This document shows positions 1 to 11,300 of a DNA stretch of 64,000 nucleotides, in pieces (the stretch's first letter is position 1; every line of letters starts with the position of its first letter). The DNA lies in contig JAZBQD010000015.1 in NCBI GenBank assembly GCA_036583965.1, forward strand, positions 26,324,310-26,388,309. Direction: 5' to 3'. The position numbers were made by a program, and so were the translations under genes. A model generated the notes under the pieces. That model had not been told where the DNA came from. It searched no databases and saw only the letters and a list, made by a program, of their open reading frames with translations. The DNA is from Prunella strophiata (taxonomy: Eukaryota; Chordata; Aves; Passeriformes; Prunellidae).

Positions 1-262
1 CTAGAGCATTTTCATTAATGAGATATTAAATTAGAATTTGGATGCAGACCTAAAATTTGAAAAGTCCCCAAACAGTGGAGTAGAAATGGAAGCAGCTGGG
101 TTTCATTCCCGGACTTGAAATCAACCAGATGACCTTAGACAGCTTGCTTTATCTCACCATACTTCTGTTTCCTCATCCATAAAACAGGGTTAATGATACT
201 GACCTGCTTTGCTGAGACATTTGATAAACCCCAAATATTATAATTTTATTGCAAAGACTTGC
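1..262 (-). other. Intron 4 of ATP6V0D2, 5' part, with GC donor
   Basis: Intronic sequence downstream of exon 4 on the gene strand, running off the left edge. The intron opens at 262 with GCAAGT after an exon ending in AAG. This is the classic context of the minority GC-AG intron class: a near-perfect match to U1 except for the C at +2. No exon encoding the next expected family segment (continuing from LYK with an AYLE-type motif) is visible here. Confidence 0.7.
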
Positions 263-342
263 CTTGTACAGTTTGTTGCGCATTATTTCAATGTTCATTT
301 CATCCAGGTCGTTTTCAGACAGGCAGTCTTGAAAAAAAGCAG
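263..342 (-). CDS. ATP6V0D2: ATP6V0D2 coding exon 4
   Basis: This 80-nt exon completes an alanine codon begun by exon 3 and then encodes 26 residues, [18 protein letters not shown] followed by IMRNKLYK, ending in phase 0. This is the vATP-synt_AC39 family segment after the VDTPL motif. It differs from the human paralogues at only a few positions. The acceptor is CTGCTTTCAG with CT at 343-344 on the plus strand. The donor is GCAAGT (plus-strand ACTTGC, 257-262). The exon is too short to stand out as an open frame and was found by looking for the continuation of exon 3. No in-frame GT donor consensus is present at this edge, so GC is the best-supported boundary. Confidence 0.9.
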
Positions 343-1237
343 CTGAAAGCAGAGTTTATAACATAGCAGTATAAATCTGCATGCTGATAATATGCATCTC
401 CTGTCTATTGCTCACCAGAGTGTGAACAAGGATCCAAGGGTTCTCTTGTACAAGAAAGGGTGATATAACAGAGAGGAAGAAAAATCCGCTTGATTTTCCC
501 CTTATCCTGCTATCCCCTCCCTTTTAATGAGAATCTGCAGTGAGGGGAATCAATCAGTGCTGCAGCCAGAGCCCATGTCTCCAGAGAGAATCAAATGGGA
601 ATGCTAATGAAAGCCCTAATCTTCTCTAAAGTACATAGTTTGGTTATTATGGAGATTTTCTAGTGAGGGACATGAAAAATAATTTTTGCCTGAAATCATG
701 CAGGTATTCTACAGTTGCTAAGAAGAATCCTCTTTCCTATTTTCCCTTCTCTTTGCGTATGTACTGTGGGAAAGGCAACAGGCTTGCAGCTGATAAAGGG
801 GCACATGCTTTGACCTTGACCATCTGTGCTTATGGGTCCTCTGCAGAACTGACTAAAACACAAGCTTTTGAGCAGGGAGGCAGTGGATGAATTTCACTTG
901 TGCAGCTGGACCATTTAAAAATATGATATTCATAACCAACATGTGCCTCTTGCTGTTCCTGAGCTATCCCAGTGGGGTAGAGCAGTACCATACGAAAAAG
1001 TGTTTTCCCAGGCAGTGGCAATGGAAGATGGTATTTACAGAGAGGACATGAGTCTGGCCATGTTTTGTGGTCTTATCCCTTCCTACTTTTCCAGCATCCA
1101 GATTTTGGATAGAAAATATCAGGAAGTGAAGCCCTGAGAGTACCCTTCAGTATCTCATTATAGATCTATTGCCCACAAATTTGTCCCATGACTATAAAGA
1201 ACTGATACCACTGTCTTCTTTTCCGAACTAGTTTAGG

Positions 1238-1254
1238 AAAAAAAAAAAAAAAAA
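1238..1254. repeat. Poly(A) tract, A17
   Basis: Seventeen consecutive A on the plus strand inside intron 3. No recognisable retroposed body or target-site duplication adjoins it. Confidence 0.95.
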
Positions 1255-1685
1255 TCCAGAAACTTACTACCAGCTGTGTGAAAACAGTGGTTTAGTTTGC
1301 CTTTTAAAACTAGTTTTCTGCTGGGATTTGGTCTTCTGAAGGATTTGGTAAGCAGCAGTTCATAAATCACTGCAAACAAACCACTGGTCTAAGGAATCTG
1401 TAAACCGTGTCCGTATCTCTCATCAGCTTTGCCCACTCCAAACTGCAGTCTGGACTTTTTAGTCTATCTACACATGGCAGCACTGTTCATTTTAGCTGTC
1501 CTGCTCTGTCCCTTCTCTGATCTCAGTGTACAGTGTGCCAGTGCCCAGGCACTGGTGGGAGTGTGCTGCAGGCTGGCCTCTGTGAGGGAAAGGCAGTGCT
1601 GTGCTGTGCTGGACACAGGCAGCTCCAGCTGGGACCCACCAAGGGCACAGCCCAGCCCCTCAGGTCAAGCAGGTGTATCTGAAGG

Positions 1686-2002
1686 GGACCTACCTGAAAA
1701 ACAAACTGGGACTTTTTACCAGGGCATGTAGTGATAGGACAAGGGCTAGTGGCCTTAAACTGAAAGAGGGTGAGTTTAGATTAGATATTAGGAAGAAATT
1801 CTTTACTGTGACCATGATGAGACACTGGAACAGGCTGCCCAGGGAAGCTGTGGATGCCCCATCCCTGGAATTATCCAAGGCCTGGTTGGATGGGGCTCTG
1901 AGCAGCCTGGTCAAGTGGAAGGTGTCCTTGCCCATGGCAGGGGTGTTGGAACTGGATGATCTTTTAGCTCACTTCCTACTCAAACCATTCTATGATTCTA
2001 TG
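1686..2002 (+). mobile_element. CR1 LINE fragment, 3' end
   Basis: The sequence follows the end of CR1 ORF2 and its short 3' UTR: GGGACTTTTTACCAGGGCAT near the start, a TTAGATATTAGGAAGAAATT segment, then ACTGGAACAGGCTGCCCAGG, a GGATGGGGCTCTGAGCA block, and the diagnostic octamer-like terminus ATTCTATGATTCTATG. It is 5'-truncated, as nearly all CR1 copies are, and lacks the reverse transcriptase core. A translated trace of the ORF2 tail, including FRLDIRKKFFTVTMMRHWNR, is still readable, so the copy is not very old. It lies antisense to ATP6V0D2 in intron 3. Confidence 0.93.
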
Positions 2003-3064
2003 GCTCTAAACTCCCCCTGCTCCTTGTGACTGCCCTGCCTGTCTGGAGGGATGCAGTGTAACCTGTGGGGATAACAGGGGGGCAGAAAAGAGGAGCCTGG
2101 CATGAAGGAGCAACAAAGGCTGGAGGAATGGTATTTTTCCCAAGCTTCTCCAAGTTTTCCTCTAAATGTTTCATTATTTTCTGTTTGTTTCCTTATATCT
2201 GGATCAGTAATTAATTATGTCATACATATATAAATCAGTAATAAATCAAATTAATTTCCCTACAGATTTAGTCTGGTTTGCCTGCAACAGTACTTTGTGG
2301 GTGATCTCAACCCACAATGTATTTTTTCCACCTTTTTTCTCCCCCTCATTGTGCTGAGAGTAGGGGGTGAGCAAGCAGCTGGGTGGGAATTTTTTTCTGT
2401 CTGGGGCCAACCTATCACACCTTTTTGAGAAGCAGAACCCAAAACCTCTCACAGTACTGAAGATGAGGGCACATAATGGTTTCATATACATTCAAATACA
2501 TCCAGTTCTGTCTTATTCTCAGTGCCCTTCACAGGCTATTAGGTTTTGTTCGTGTTGGCTGCTGCACCACATTGAGCAGTTTCATCTTAATTTCATAATG
2601 TGACATTCCCAAACTTTATCCTGCTTTGCTCTTAGATTTAGTTCTTCAAAATAGGACTTTTATTTATATCTGAACCATGCCCAAACCTCAAGAGGGAATC
2701 TGGGTTCTACCACAACATCTAATATTTATTAATAGCTGTCTGCTTGATCCTTAGTGAAGGCATATTTTTTTAATATATATAGGTTTTTTTTTAATATATA
2801 GGTGTTGAAATAAAAATATATATGTTTTAAATCAGTGACTACTTTGAATAGAAAAGATACACATTGCACTTCTTGAGTAATATATTTTTTCTGAGTCTGT
2901 TACCCAAGGTGGATATAGAAACTATTAATAAATGTTAATAGAATATGTCCTGAATACCACTTCAGCTGTTCTTGATCTACAATTCAAGATTTGTGTTACC
3001 AAAACAGAGCATATCCAGTGGGAAACATCCTGTTCTAAAGAATACAAGATTATTAGTTTTGAGG

Positions 3065-3092
3065 AAAAAAAAAAAAAAAAAGAAAAAAAAAA
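3065..3092. repeat. A-rich tract (A17-G-A10)
   Basis: An interrupted A tract on the plus strand, U-rich in the ATP6V0D2 transcript. It starts about 21 nt inside intron 3 from the exon 3 donor. Confidence 0.95.
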
Positions 3093-3113
3093 TAAAGAAT
3101 TTAGTGGTTTTAC

Positions 3114-3292
3114 CTAGTGGTGTGTCAACCAAAATTGCATTGAAGAGTTCAGTGGGGTTTGAGGCAATGCTGACTGCTTCCATTTGCTCAAAGCTCCCCA
3201 ATGGATGGCACTTGGGAACAAGTTCAGCTATGGGTCGCTGATGTAATGTGCCAGTTATTAAAAGAATTACATTGTCAATCATATAGCTATAT
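3114..3292 (-). CDS. ATP6V0D2: ATP6V0D2 coding exon 3
   Basis: A 179-nt exon encoding the 59 residues after the split threonine, beginning [18 protein letters not shown] and continuing through [19 protein letters not shown] to [10 protein letters not shown]. This is the signature core of V-ATPase subunit d. The stretch [20 protein letters not shown] resembles mammalian d1 more than mammalian d2. FNAIL is as in d2, where d1 has YNAIL. The acceptor is TTTCCAATACAG, with CT at 3293-3294 on the plus strand; the donor is G|GTAAAA at 3108-3113. The reading frame continues into the intron up to the poly(T) tract, but that extension has no family similarity and is not exon. Confidence 0.96.
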
Positions 3293-5168
3293 CTGTATTG
3301 GAAAGTAAAAGTAAAAATAAATTATTTTTATAATCATCTTTCACTTGAAAAAAAAAAAAAACACAACAATTTTTGAAAATTAGCTGTAATACCAAGTATT
3401 ATCAGAATGTATGTTCATTTTTTATCAACAGCTCATCAAAAATCAACAGAAGTTTTAAAATAGCAAGTAGATAACACAGCACTAGTTTTAAACCATGACT
3501 AATTTAGAAAATGGACATTTTTAAAGAAGGTGGTACTGACACATGAGTATAATGAACATAACAGCTGAGTGATGTAGATTCACTGTAACAAGTGACAATG
3601 AGTGGTATCCAAAGCAAATCACCTGAGCTAGCAACTTTTTGAGTTTGGGATTATTCGTTTCATATATACCATCTGGACAAAGAAGTACATGGGAATCTGG
3701 GCACCAAAACTGCAGAGTTCATGCAGATGGTCCAATCTTAGGTTTTCTTCTCACTCAGCTTTAAACATCCTTCCATGAGGGAGCTAAGAACAGGCTCTTA
3801 CAGATTTCTTCTCTATTAATTAAACTTTTCTTTTGAGTAGAAGTTTTCTATCGGCTTCATACTAGTTTTAGTGTCAAAGGGGCTGATAAGAGTCTTGTCA
3901 GTGACTTGGAAATGGGAAAACTATTCCCTTGAATGCCAGTCTTGAGTTTGCATTGGTGACTAAGAACACAGCTAGAAACATACAGGGATCAATATGTTCT
4001 CACCTAAAATCTGTGAAGAGGGCTTGAGGATCTGGTGGAATGTAGTTCAATGATCTATGTGAAATATCTTTAACCACTGTATCCATTATTTAAAAAAACA
4101 ACTGTGAGCAAAGGTTGTGCATACACACCTATACATTTATGTCAGTGAGTGTGAGAAAAGAACTGCCAAAACTTTCATGCTTTCATTTTTATTTCCCTGA
4201 AAAAAAAATGCAAACATTTTATGCCAACAGGCGTCCAACGACAGCCTTTAAGGTCCTGTTAATATATCAGCCTAAAAGTAGTCAGCTACACATGACCAGA
4301 AAAAAAATGATGATACTTTCTTTTTTACTGTTATAATAAAAATGCTTTTTGAAAGTTATTTGAACAGTTAATTGTTCTTGTTAAAATATATTAAAAGTAT
4401 AAGATCAAGGGGAGTAAATAGTTAGGTAAAATATCATGCTGGTATTTTGCTAGTCCATGTTGTTATACTGTTATAAAGCAGATCCCCGTTCTTAAAGTTG
4501 TTTAAGCCATTCATTTGCAAGTTTCATCTATTTATGATGGTATTGAGATCAGAGCTTTCTCTTCATCCCTCATCAAACAGCAGCTGAATTTTCAAATAAA
4601 GCTACTTGGATCTAAGTACCTTGAAATACACCATATAATTTCCTTCTGGTTTTTATTTATTTGGTTCAAATAATATAAAAGTTATGACAGGTGTAGTATG
4701 TGTTGTTTTCCCCCTTTAAAAAACGTCTACAATTTGCCTCATGCCTAGGAATTAAATCACTTCCCTGTACATCATGAAATTGTTAATCCTACATTAATCA
4801 CAGCCCCCCCTCCCAAGTGTAGTTTTTCAAGTTGTCTGACTTAAACAATGTTTGAAAATTTTAACCATTTTTTAATTAATTAATCTCTACCACTTCTTCT
4901 GCCACTGTTCACATAAAGAAAACTGCTTCAATTCTTTAAAATAATTAGTTGCAAAGACAACAGGTCTTCATATACACATAAAGTTTCAGAATTTGTATTA
5001 GCAAGTAAAGTATGCAAATGTAGCAGTATCAAAGTAATTTTGCTGGTTATAAAACTTAATAGAAATTCCAATATGTTGCATTTACACTATTTAACTGATT
5101 TTTCTGTGTGGTAAGATATGTGGTAAGCTATTTTAATACTGTGTGGTAAGCTATGTGGTAATACTTAC
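3293..5168 (-). other. Intron 2 of ATP6V0D2
   Basis: A 1.88-kb GT-AG intron, donor C|GTAAGT at 5163-5168 and acceptor AATACAG at 3293. It contains an imperfect tandem repeat (5105-5164) directly next to the donor. I recognise no transposable element or coding sequence in the rest. Confidence 0.85.
5105..5164. repeat. Imperfect tandem duplication next to exon 2 donor
   Basis: Two adjacent units, 5105-5139 and 5140-5164, both starting TGTGTGGTAAG, then ATATGTGGTAA or CTATGTGGTAA, and ending in AATAC. The second lacks about ten bases present in the first. The right end overlaps the first two bases of the exon 2 donor. Confidence 0.75.
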
Positions 5169-5340
5169 GTGACAAAATTCAGAAAAGTGGAAAGTGGTTC
5201 AAAAGCATGGTTTCTAAAGTAATGAAATTCTGTGAGTAGTTTTGTTTTCAGTTTTTCATCGATGGTGGAAACAGTGAGAGGGCCAGTTTCATTAGCCAAG
5301 AAGTTGCCATAATCTGTAGTCTGTAGATGTAACTTCAGAT
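5169..5340 (-). CDS. ATP6V0D2: ATP6V0D2 coding exon 2
   Basis: A 172-nt exon. With the last G of exon 1 it encodes Asp, then [30 protein letters not shown], a [18 protein letters not shown] block and LSTFLNFV. It ends on the first two bases of a Thr codon completed by exon 3. This is the second conserved block of the AC39/subunit d family. [11 protein letters not shown] and the FRNH...EPLSTFL pattern agree with d2. Acceptor AATTCCAG sits at 5341; donor C|GTAAGT is at 5163-5168. No frame in this exon starts with Met, so an ORF scan misses it. Confidence 0.95.
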
Positions 5341-8300
5341 CTGGAATTAAATTCAGGAAAGATCATGAGAATAAATTGTCATATTGTCTGCAACCAAATT
5401 TTTTAAAAAGTTAATTTCTAATACATTTTTATATTAAGCAACTGATCATACTCTATTGAAAAGTTTTTGCATAGCTATAATATAGTGTAAATGCAAAATT
5501 GATGCAAATTTGTACTGCCTTCTATCAGTAAAACTTTCTGCATACTGTAGGAAAGAACAAATAATTTATGCCTTTGCCAGAAGTTTCACCATCAGCTTTC
5601 ATTTTCAGACATACCAGATAAGGCTGTTACTCACAACTGTCTCTGGTCCCTCCCTCATCAGGTTTGTTCAATGTTTCTATTTCACTGATTTGCACCATTA
5701 TAATACATCAGTTGTTTTGTCTGCTGCACTCTCATGGACTGCTTTGCATTAATAGGAATAATCCTTTAACTTTGGTAAAATCTTAAATATTCCCATGAAA
5801 CATCTAAATCTCAAGGAAGATCATAATCTTCTGTTATCAGGCTGCCTGAAGAAGAGAAGAAAACACACCTTGCCTGGCACACATTCTGGACTCCAGATGG
5901 ATTCTGCAATGGAGCACTTGAAAGGGGAGAGTTTACACTCTCTGAGCATTTCTGGTTTGGCTTTCTTTGATTTATGGCTGCTACTAGTAAATCCTAAGAA
6001 GTTGTTCCAGAAACTTGGGTCACTGTGACATTTTCTGTTTGAGTTCTCAAACCTGGTGACTGGGGAAAATGAGTTGTTTTGACCACAAAGTTTAAAGAAA
6101 CTTTCATGATATCCTAGAATTAATATGACAAATTTTCTCTGCTAGCCATTTTTTACTATGAGGCATAAACAACCATTTAAATAATTTCTTGCTGTTCAAA
6201 GCAGTTTTATGTTTTCCTTTAGAAAAGGCCCCACTGCAATCCATAATTGTGCTCAAATGCTATATTAAAACTATTTTAAATTATAGACTGGGATTCTGTT
6301 ATATTATTTGGGCATTTATAATAATAAGATTTCTATGTGAAATCTGAACTGATAATTAGGGAAAAGGACAGCAAAACTCCCACTGATGGAAATAAGGTTG
6401 TACCTGTAAGGAAATTGATTTGCAGTTAGCAAGGTAAGCATTTATCAGTACAGTAGCTACTTTTGCCTATTTCCCTATGTGTATACCTCCTTAGTATGCA
6501 ATAAGGCTGCCTACACTGAGGCTTAAAGCAAAAGAACTAGTACAGTGTGAAGCAGACTCCTACATTTAGCACTGTAGCTTACCAAGATAAACTTCATAGA
6601 GTCTTCTATGCAAGTTGGCTGCCACTCAAGGTTGCTCAGAGTCCTGTCCAATCTGGCCATGAATGTTTCCAACCCCTCTAGACAACCTCTTCCAGTGTTT
6701 CACCACCCTCCTTTTAAAACATTTCTTCCTTATATTTTGTCTGAATCTATTCTCTTTTAGTTTGAAACAATTGCCCCTTATCCTGTTGCTACAGGTCCTA
6801 TTAAAAAACTGGTCTCTTTCTTGTAACTCCCCTTAGGTACTGAAAGTTGGCAATAAACTCTTCCTAGAACCTTCTCCAGGCTCAACAGTCCCAACTGTCT
6901 CAGCTTTTCCTTGTAGGAGAGACATTCCAGCCCTCTGATCATCTCTGTGGCCCTACTCTGGACTCAGCCAACAGGCCCATGTCCTTCCTGAGCTGGGGAC
7001 CCTGGAGTTGGACACAGTGCTCCAGGTGGGGTGTCACAAGGGCAGGGCAGAGGGGCAGAACCATTTCCCTCCCTTGCTTTAGATGCAGCCCAGGATACAG
7101 TTGGTTTTCTGGGCTGTGAGCACACATTTTCAGCTCATGTCTGACCTTTTGTCCAAGAGCAGTAGACATCCAAGTCCCTTTCCACAGGTCTGCTCTCAAT
7201 TCCTTCCTGCCCCAGCCTGTGTTGATACCAGGGATTGCCCAACCCAGGTGCAGGACCTTACACTTGGCCTCATTGAGTCTCGTGAGATTCCCATGGGCTC
7301 ACTTCTCCAGCTTTGCTGGGTCCCTCTAAATGAGATCCCATACCTCAGTTGTGCCACCTGCACCACTCAGTTTGGTGTCACCTGCAAACCTGTTGACAGT
7401 GCACTCAATCCCACTGTGTGTGTCACTGATGAAGATATCAAACAGTACTGGTCCCAAAAAGGACCCTTCAGGGGCTCCTCTCAGCACTGAGCTCCATCTG
7501 GACTTTGAAGCATTGCCCACTACTCTTTGGATGCAACCACTCAGCCAGTTCCTTATCTACCAAATATAGTTTATTCATCAAAGTCAGATCAAATCACATA
7601 ACACACTTAGAAAAAGTCATAGTTTCAGTACCAACTTCCATGTAGGAAGAGGAGAAATAGAATCCAAATATGAAAAAAGAAACACAATGGAAGAAAGAGG
7701 GAAAGGTAAGCAAGACTAAGAGATAAATAAAAATGCAGTTATACCCACAAATTAGTCTATGTAAGACTACATTTTTAAATGCTCATTAATATTTTGATTT
7801 TACACCTACATTTCCTGTGAAAACTGTTCATTCCTACTTTTCCCTTTTTTTGTTGCAAAGAGTACAAAAATACTTGACATATGCTGAGATTAGATAATAT
7901 TACTTTATTAGATGCAGAGCTCAATTCCAACTTTTCTCAATTCCTTTTCAGATGAACCACAGATATCTACTTTTACCCACACTGTGTAAGTGCCTTTCAA
8001 ACACAGTACTTTTCAGGGGTTAACTACATAAAGCAGACTGTAAAACCCAAATATCAGCCCCAAGTATTGACCATTCTGAAGTGTGATTAACATCATCATA
8101 AGATGAACAGAAACAAAAAACTGATTGAGAGTAGTTTCATAAGACTTTATTACTGCTCCTCAGTTCTCTGATTGATTGAGTGGCTTCATAAACCAAGCCT
8201 TACTATAAGGCCTCACCCATCTCCCAAAAGCTATGGAGGAAATGTTATACACAGGAATGCTGGGTTTATAACCCTGTCAGTTACACAGCCTGCTCTATAG

Positions 8301-11300
8301 ATATATTTATTTAACTGAATAAATAAATGCCAACATGCATACTGTATGTAAGAAAAAATATTCGACTCTATCTATGGTCTTGGCCAAAACAATCATCTAC
8401 AAGCTCCAATACCATATAATATCAACCAGGAAGGTCATAATCAGAGTTCACATCAAGACAGAGTTCAGTGCAGCTCAGAGACAGGTGGACCTAAATTATA
8501 GTCCTTTCTTTGCTGCTGGCATAAATAAGGCCTGGGAACTATCACTGTCAGGCACTTGCACTAGTGACACGACTTGGTGACTCAGCAGGAGTGGATGGCT
8601 GAGCATTACAGGGGCCTCAGACATTCCTGTTCACCCAAACCATTTATTGATGGTAGCTGCTCCTTCTCTCAGGGTCTCTTGGAGACATACACAAGACTCT
8701 GGCCTTTGTCCTAAACTTCCCTAGGAAAGAAAATTCCTGTATTTCAGCTGTCATCCATTCATTTTGATTGTCATCCATCTGCATTGGCTATTTCCTCATT
8801 AAATTACATGCAGGAAAATAACTTTTAGGAAAAGTATGACCTTAAATAATTACGTGAATTTACTCACAACTGAACAGCAAACAAACACAATTAACTAAAG
8901 TATGACTAAAAGAAATTAATGCACAGAGGGAGACTAGTTTAATATGAATGCAGTTAAGACAGGAATGATCCTGATCAGAAAGAAAGAAAGAGTATTATGA
9001 GAACTTTAACAAAGTACTAACCTGATCTCTTGGCATCAAGTTCATGGTAATTTGGCTGACCCCTCACTTTGATAGCAATAACCAACTAGCTGCAGTTTTC
9101 TTTCTGTTAACACTGTTATTTCAGCCACCATGTGCTGGCAGGCCCTGGCTCTGGGAAGTTAAGTAAACTTGTTTCAGTGATTCTGTTGGGAGCAGAGATG
9201 CTTGTCCTTCTGTGACCTAGCCTCCTTTCTACAGAACAGAAGTCTTTCTATCACAGAAAAAAGCAGGAGAAGAACAAAACACTGCATTTAAACACCTCCA
9301 CACTCCCACACTCCTCATATTCTACTTCAAAACTGTCAGCAAGGTTGCTCTGGGAACCTCATTCCCTTGAAGGAAATGATGCCATAGGACCAAACCAGTA
9401 GCATGCAGCCCATGAGGTAGCTCCATGGAAATCATAGGAGTTCAACCAAGCCTAAAAGGATGCCTAAATGGGGCTGAAAGCCTCTCCTCCTGTCTGTATG
9501 GCCCTGAATTGAGAGGAACACAGTGGTATCATTAGTTGTTAGCAGTTTTCTTTTTTAATTCCATTAACTTTACACTTGCTGTGTGATTATCAAGCAGATG
9601 TAAAGCACTAATCTACAGTTTTTCTTGTAGGTTCTTCAGTAGCGATGTTATGGTTTCCTCTCTAGAGATACCAAAACCACTTTGAAATTAAAAGATCTTT
9701 TTGTTTCTGTTTATGGGTTACTTTGAGTGGTTTTGATTTTGTTTTCTGCTTGTTTGTTTTAGCATATTTATAGAGTTTTTAGCTAAGGCCATTTTTTGTG
9801 GTGTGGTGCTAAGCCACAGAATGCAGAATAGGGTAAATTTATTACCTTTTAATGTGAAGACATGATGACACTACTGAGCCAACATCATAGTACTACAGCA
9901 CAGATCCTCTTGCTGAATATTTCAAATTTAAATAAAAGACAATGTATGAAATTTACTTTAGAGCTAGGGGTTTGTGGCCTTGGTGCACTGTACACTCACG
10001 ATAAAAGTTCAATTTTACAGCATCCTACATGTGCAGACAAATAAGTGTGTTTAGCATCATGTAGAAATCCATTATTTTTATATTTCTCATATTTTCATTA
10101 TAAAAAATACATTTGGTAGGTAAATGGTGGGAATCTGTTAGCTGTCTATAATAAGTAGAAAAAGGTTACAGTGGTGAAAGAGATGGGGCTGAATAGAGAA
10201 AAAGGGGAAGTGATAGTGGGTAGTAGAGATGTGCTTGTAGGAGGGATGTTGAAGGCTGCTGCTTCTATTGATGAAATAATTTGCATTCTAAAATTGAATG
10301 AACACTAAAAAAAAATAAGTTTCAAAAATAAAACTAGTTGTTCTTTCTATTATAAATTTTAATTAGGAATGGTTTTTATCACTCTGTTTTTACCTGTCCT
10401 TCTGCTTCAGGCTCTTAAAAATATTGAAGGTTTATATATCTTAGAAATATTTGAAAACTACCTCATAGTGGTAAATAACTTCCTTGTAGCATGACTTAAA
10501 ATTTAGGGTTTTTTTAGCTGCTCCAAACTTAACATGAGCAAGTATTCTTTTATGAAGCATACATATAATCCCTTTTGCTTGTATGTTTTTTAACTCCATA
10601 TCTTTTCTTCTTATTCAGAAGCAACCAGGATTTTTTTTCCTTCATGAAGCTTTGGATGACATAATTTATTGAGCTCATCTGCAGGGAGAAGTGAAGTGAC
10701 AACAGAGTTTAGTTATTCTACCAATCTGTTCTTTATGTCTTTTATAGATGCTTGAAGCTGTTACCTTTTTCCAAAGTCTGTATCCTTGTGTAGCAGGACT
10801 TTTTCACTTAAACAATTAAATACAATATCAAGAGTTTCTGTAGAGTCTGTAAGTTGCACAGATCACAAATGCTGGAACAAATGGGGTAAAGAAACAGTTG
10901 ATTTTGTCCATCTGACATAAGGAATAGATTTCAGCTCTCAGAGTGATTGTATACATCTATTCTCTGTGTCTGAACTGCCACTGTATTTAAAGGAGAGCTG
11001 GTACAGCTCTCCAGCTTATCAGAACAAGTAGACACATGCACTTGGTCTGTTCAGTAGTGTCCAGATTCCATTGACTGTACTGATAAACTCTTCTTTAACA
11101 TATTCCTATAAGAGGAACTTGATTCTGCAGACAGGTAAATATCTACGTGCATTTCTTTAAATGTAGTTGTTTTAATCTGAGAGATGAATGGCAAGCAATC
11201 TTTCCAGACTTATGTTATTACTTATATTAATAGTTTAGATAGCCTCAAAATTATGTTGGATATGGGAATAATCATTCTTCACTTGTTTTTTTACTCCAAA

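Larger units (their letters stand above)
343..3113 (-). other. Intron 3 of ATP6V0D2
   Basis: A 2.77-kb GT-AG intron between exons 3 and 4. The donor reads G|GTAAAA at 3108-3113, weaker than consensus. It is followed after about 15 nt by a long U-rich run on the gene strand (positions 3065-3092). The intron contains a CR1 3' end at 1686-2002 in the opposite orientation to the gene and an A17 tract at 1238-1254. I found no other coding sequence in it. Confidence 0.85.

Noticed and set aside
2977..3107. Extension of exon 3 reading frame into the poly(T)-coded region
   Set aside because: Similarity to subunit d stops exactly at the donor site; the rest translates intron and a homopolymer.
6939..7569. 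Several frames of 64-135 codons on both strands around 7 kb
   Set aside because: They fall inside a CR1 LINE copy. Only the minus-strand RT fragment has meaning, and it is broken.
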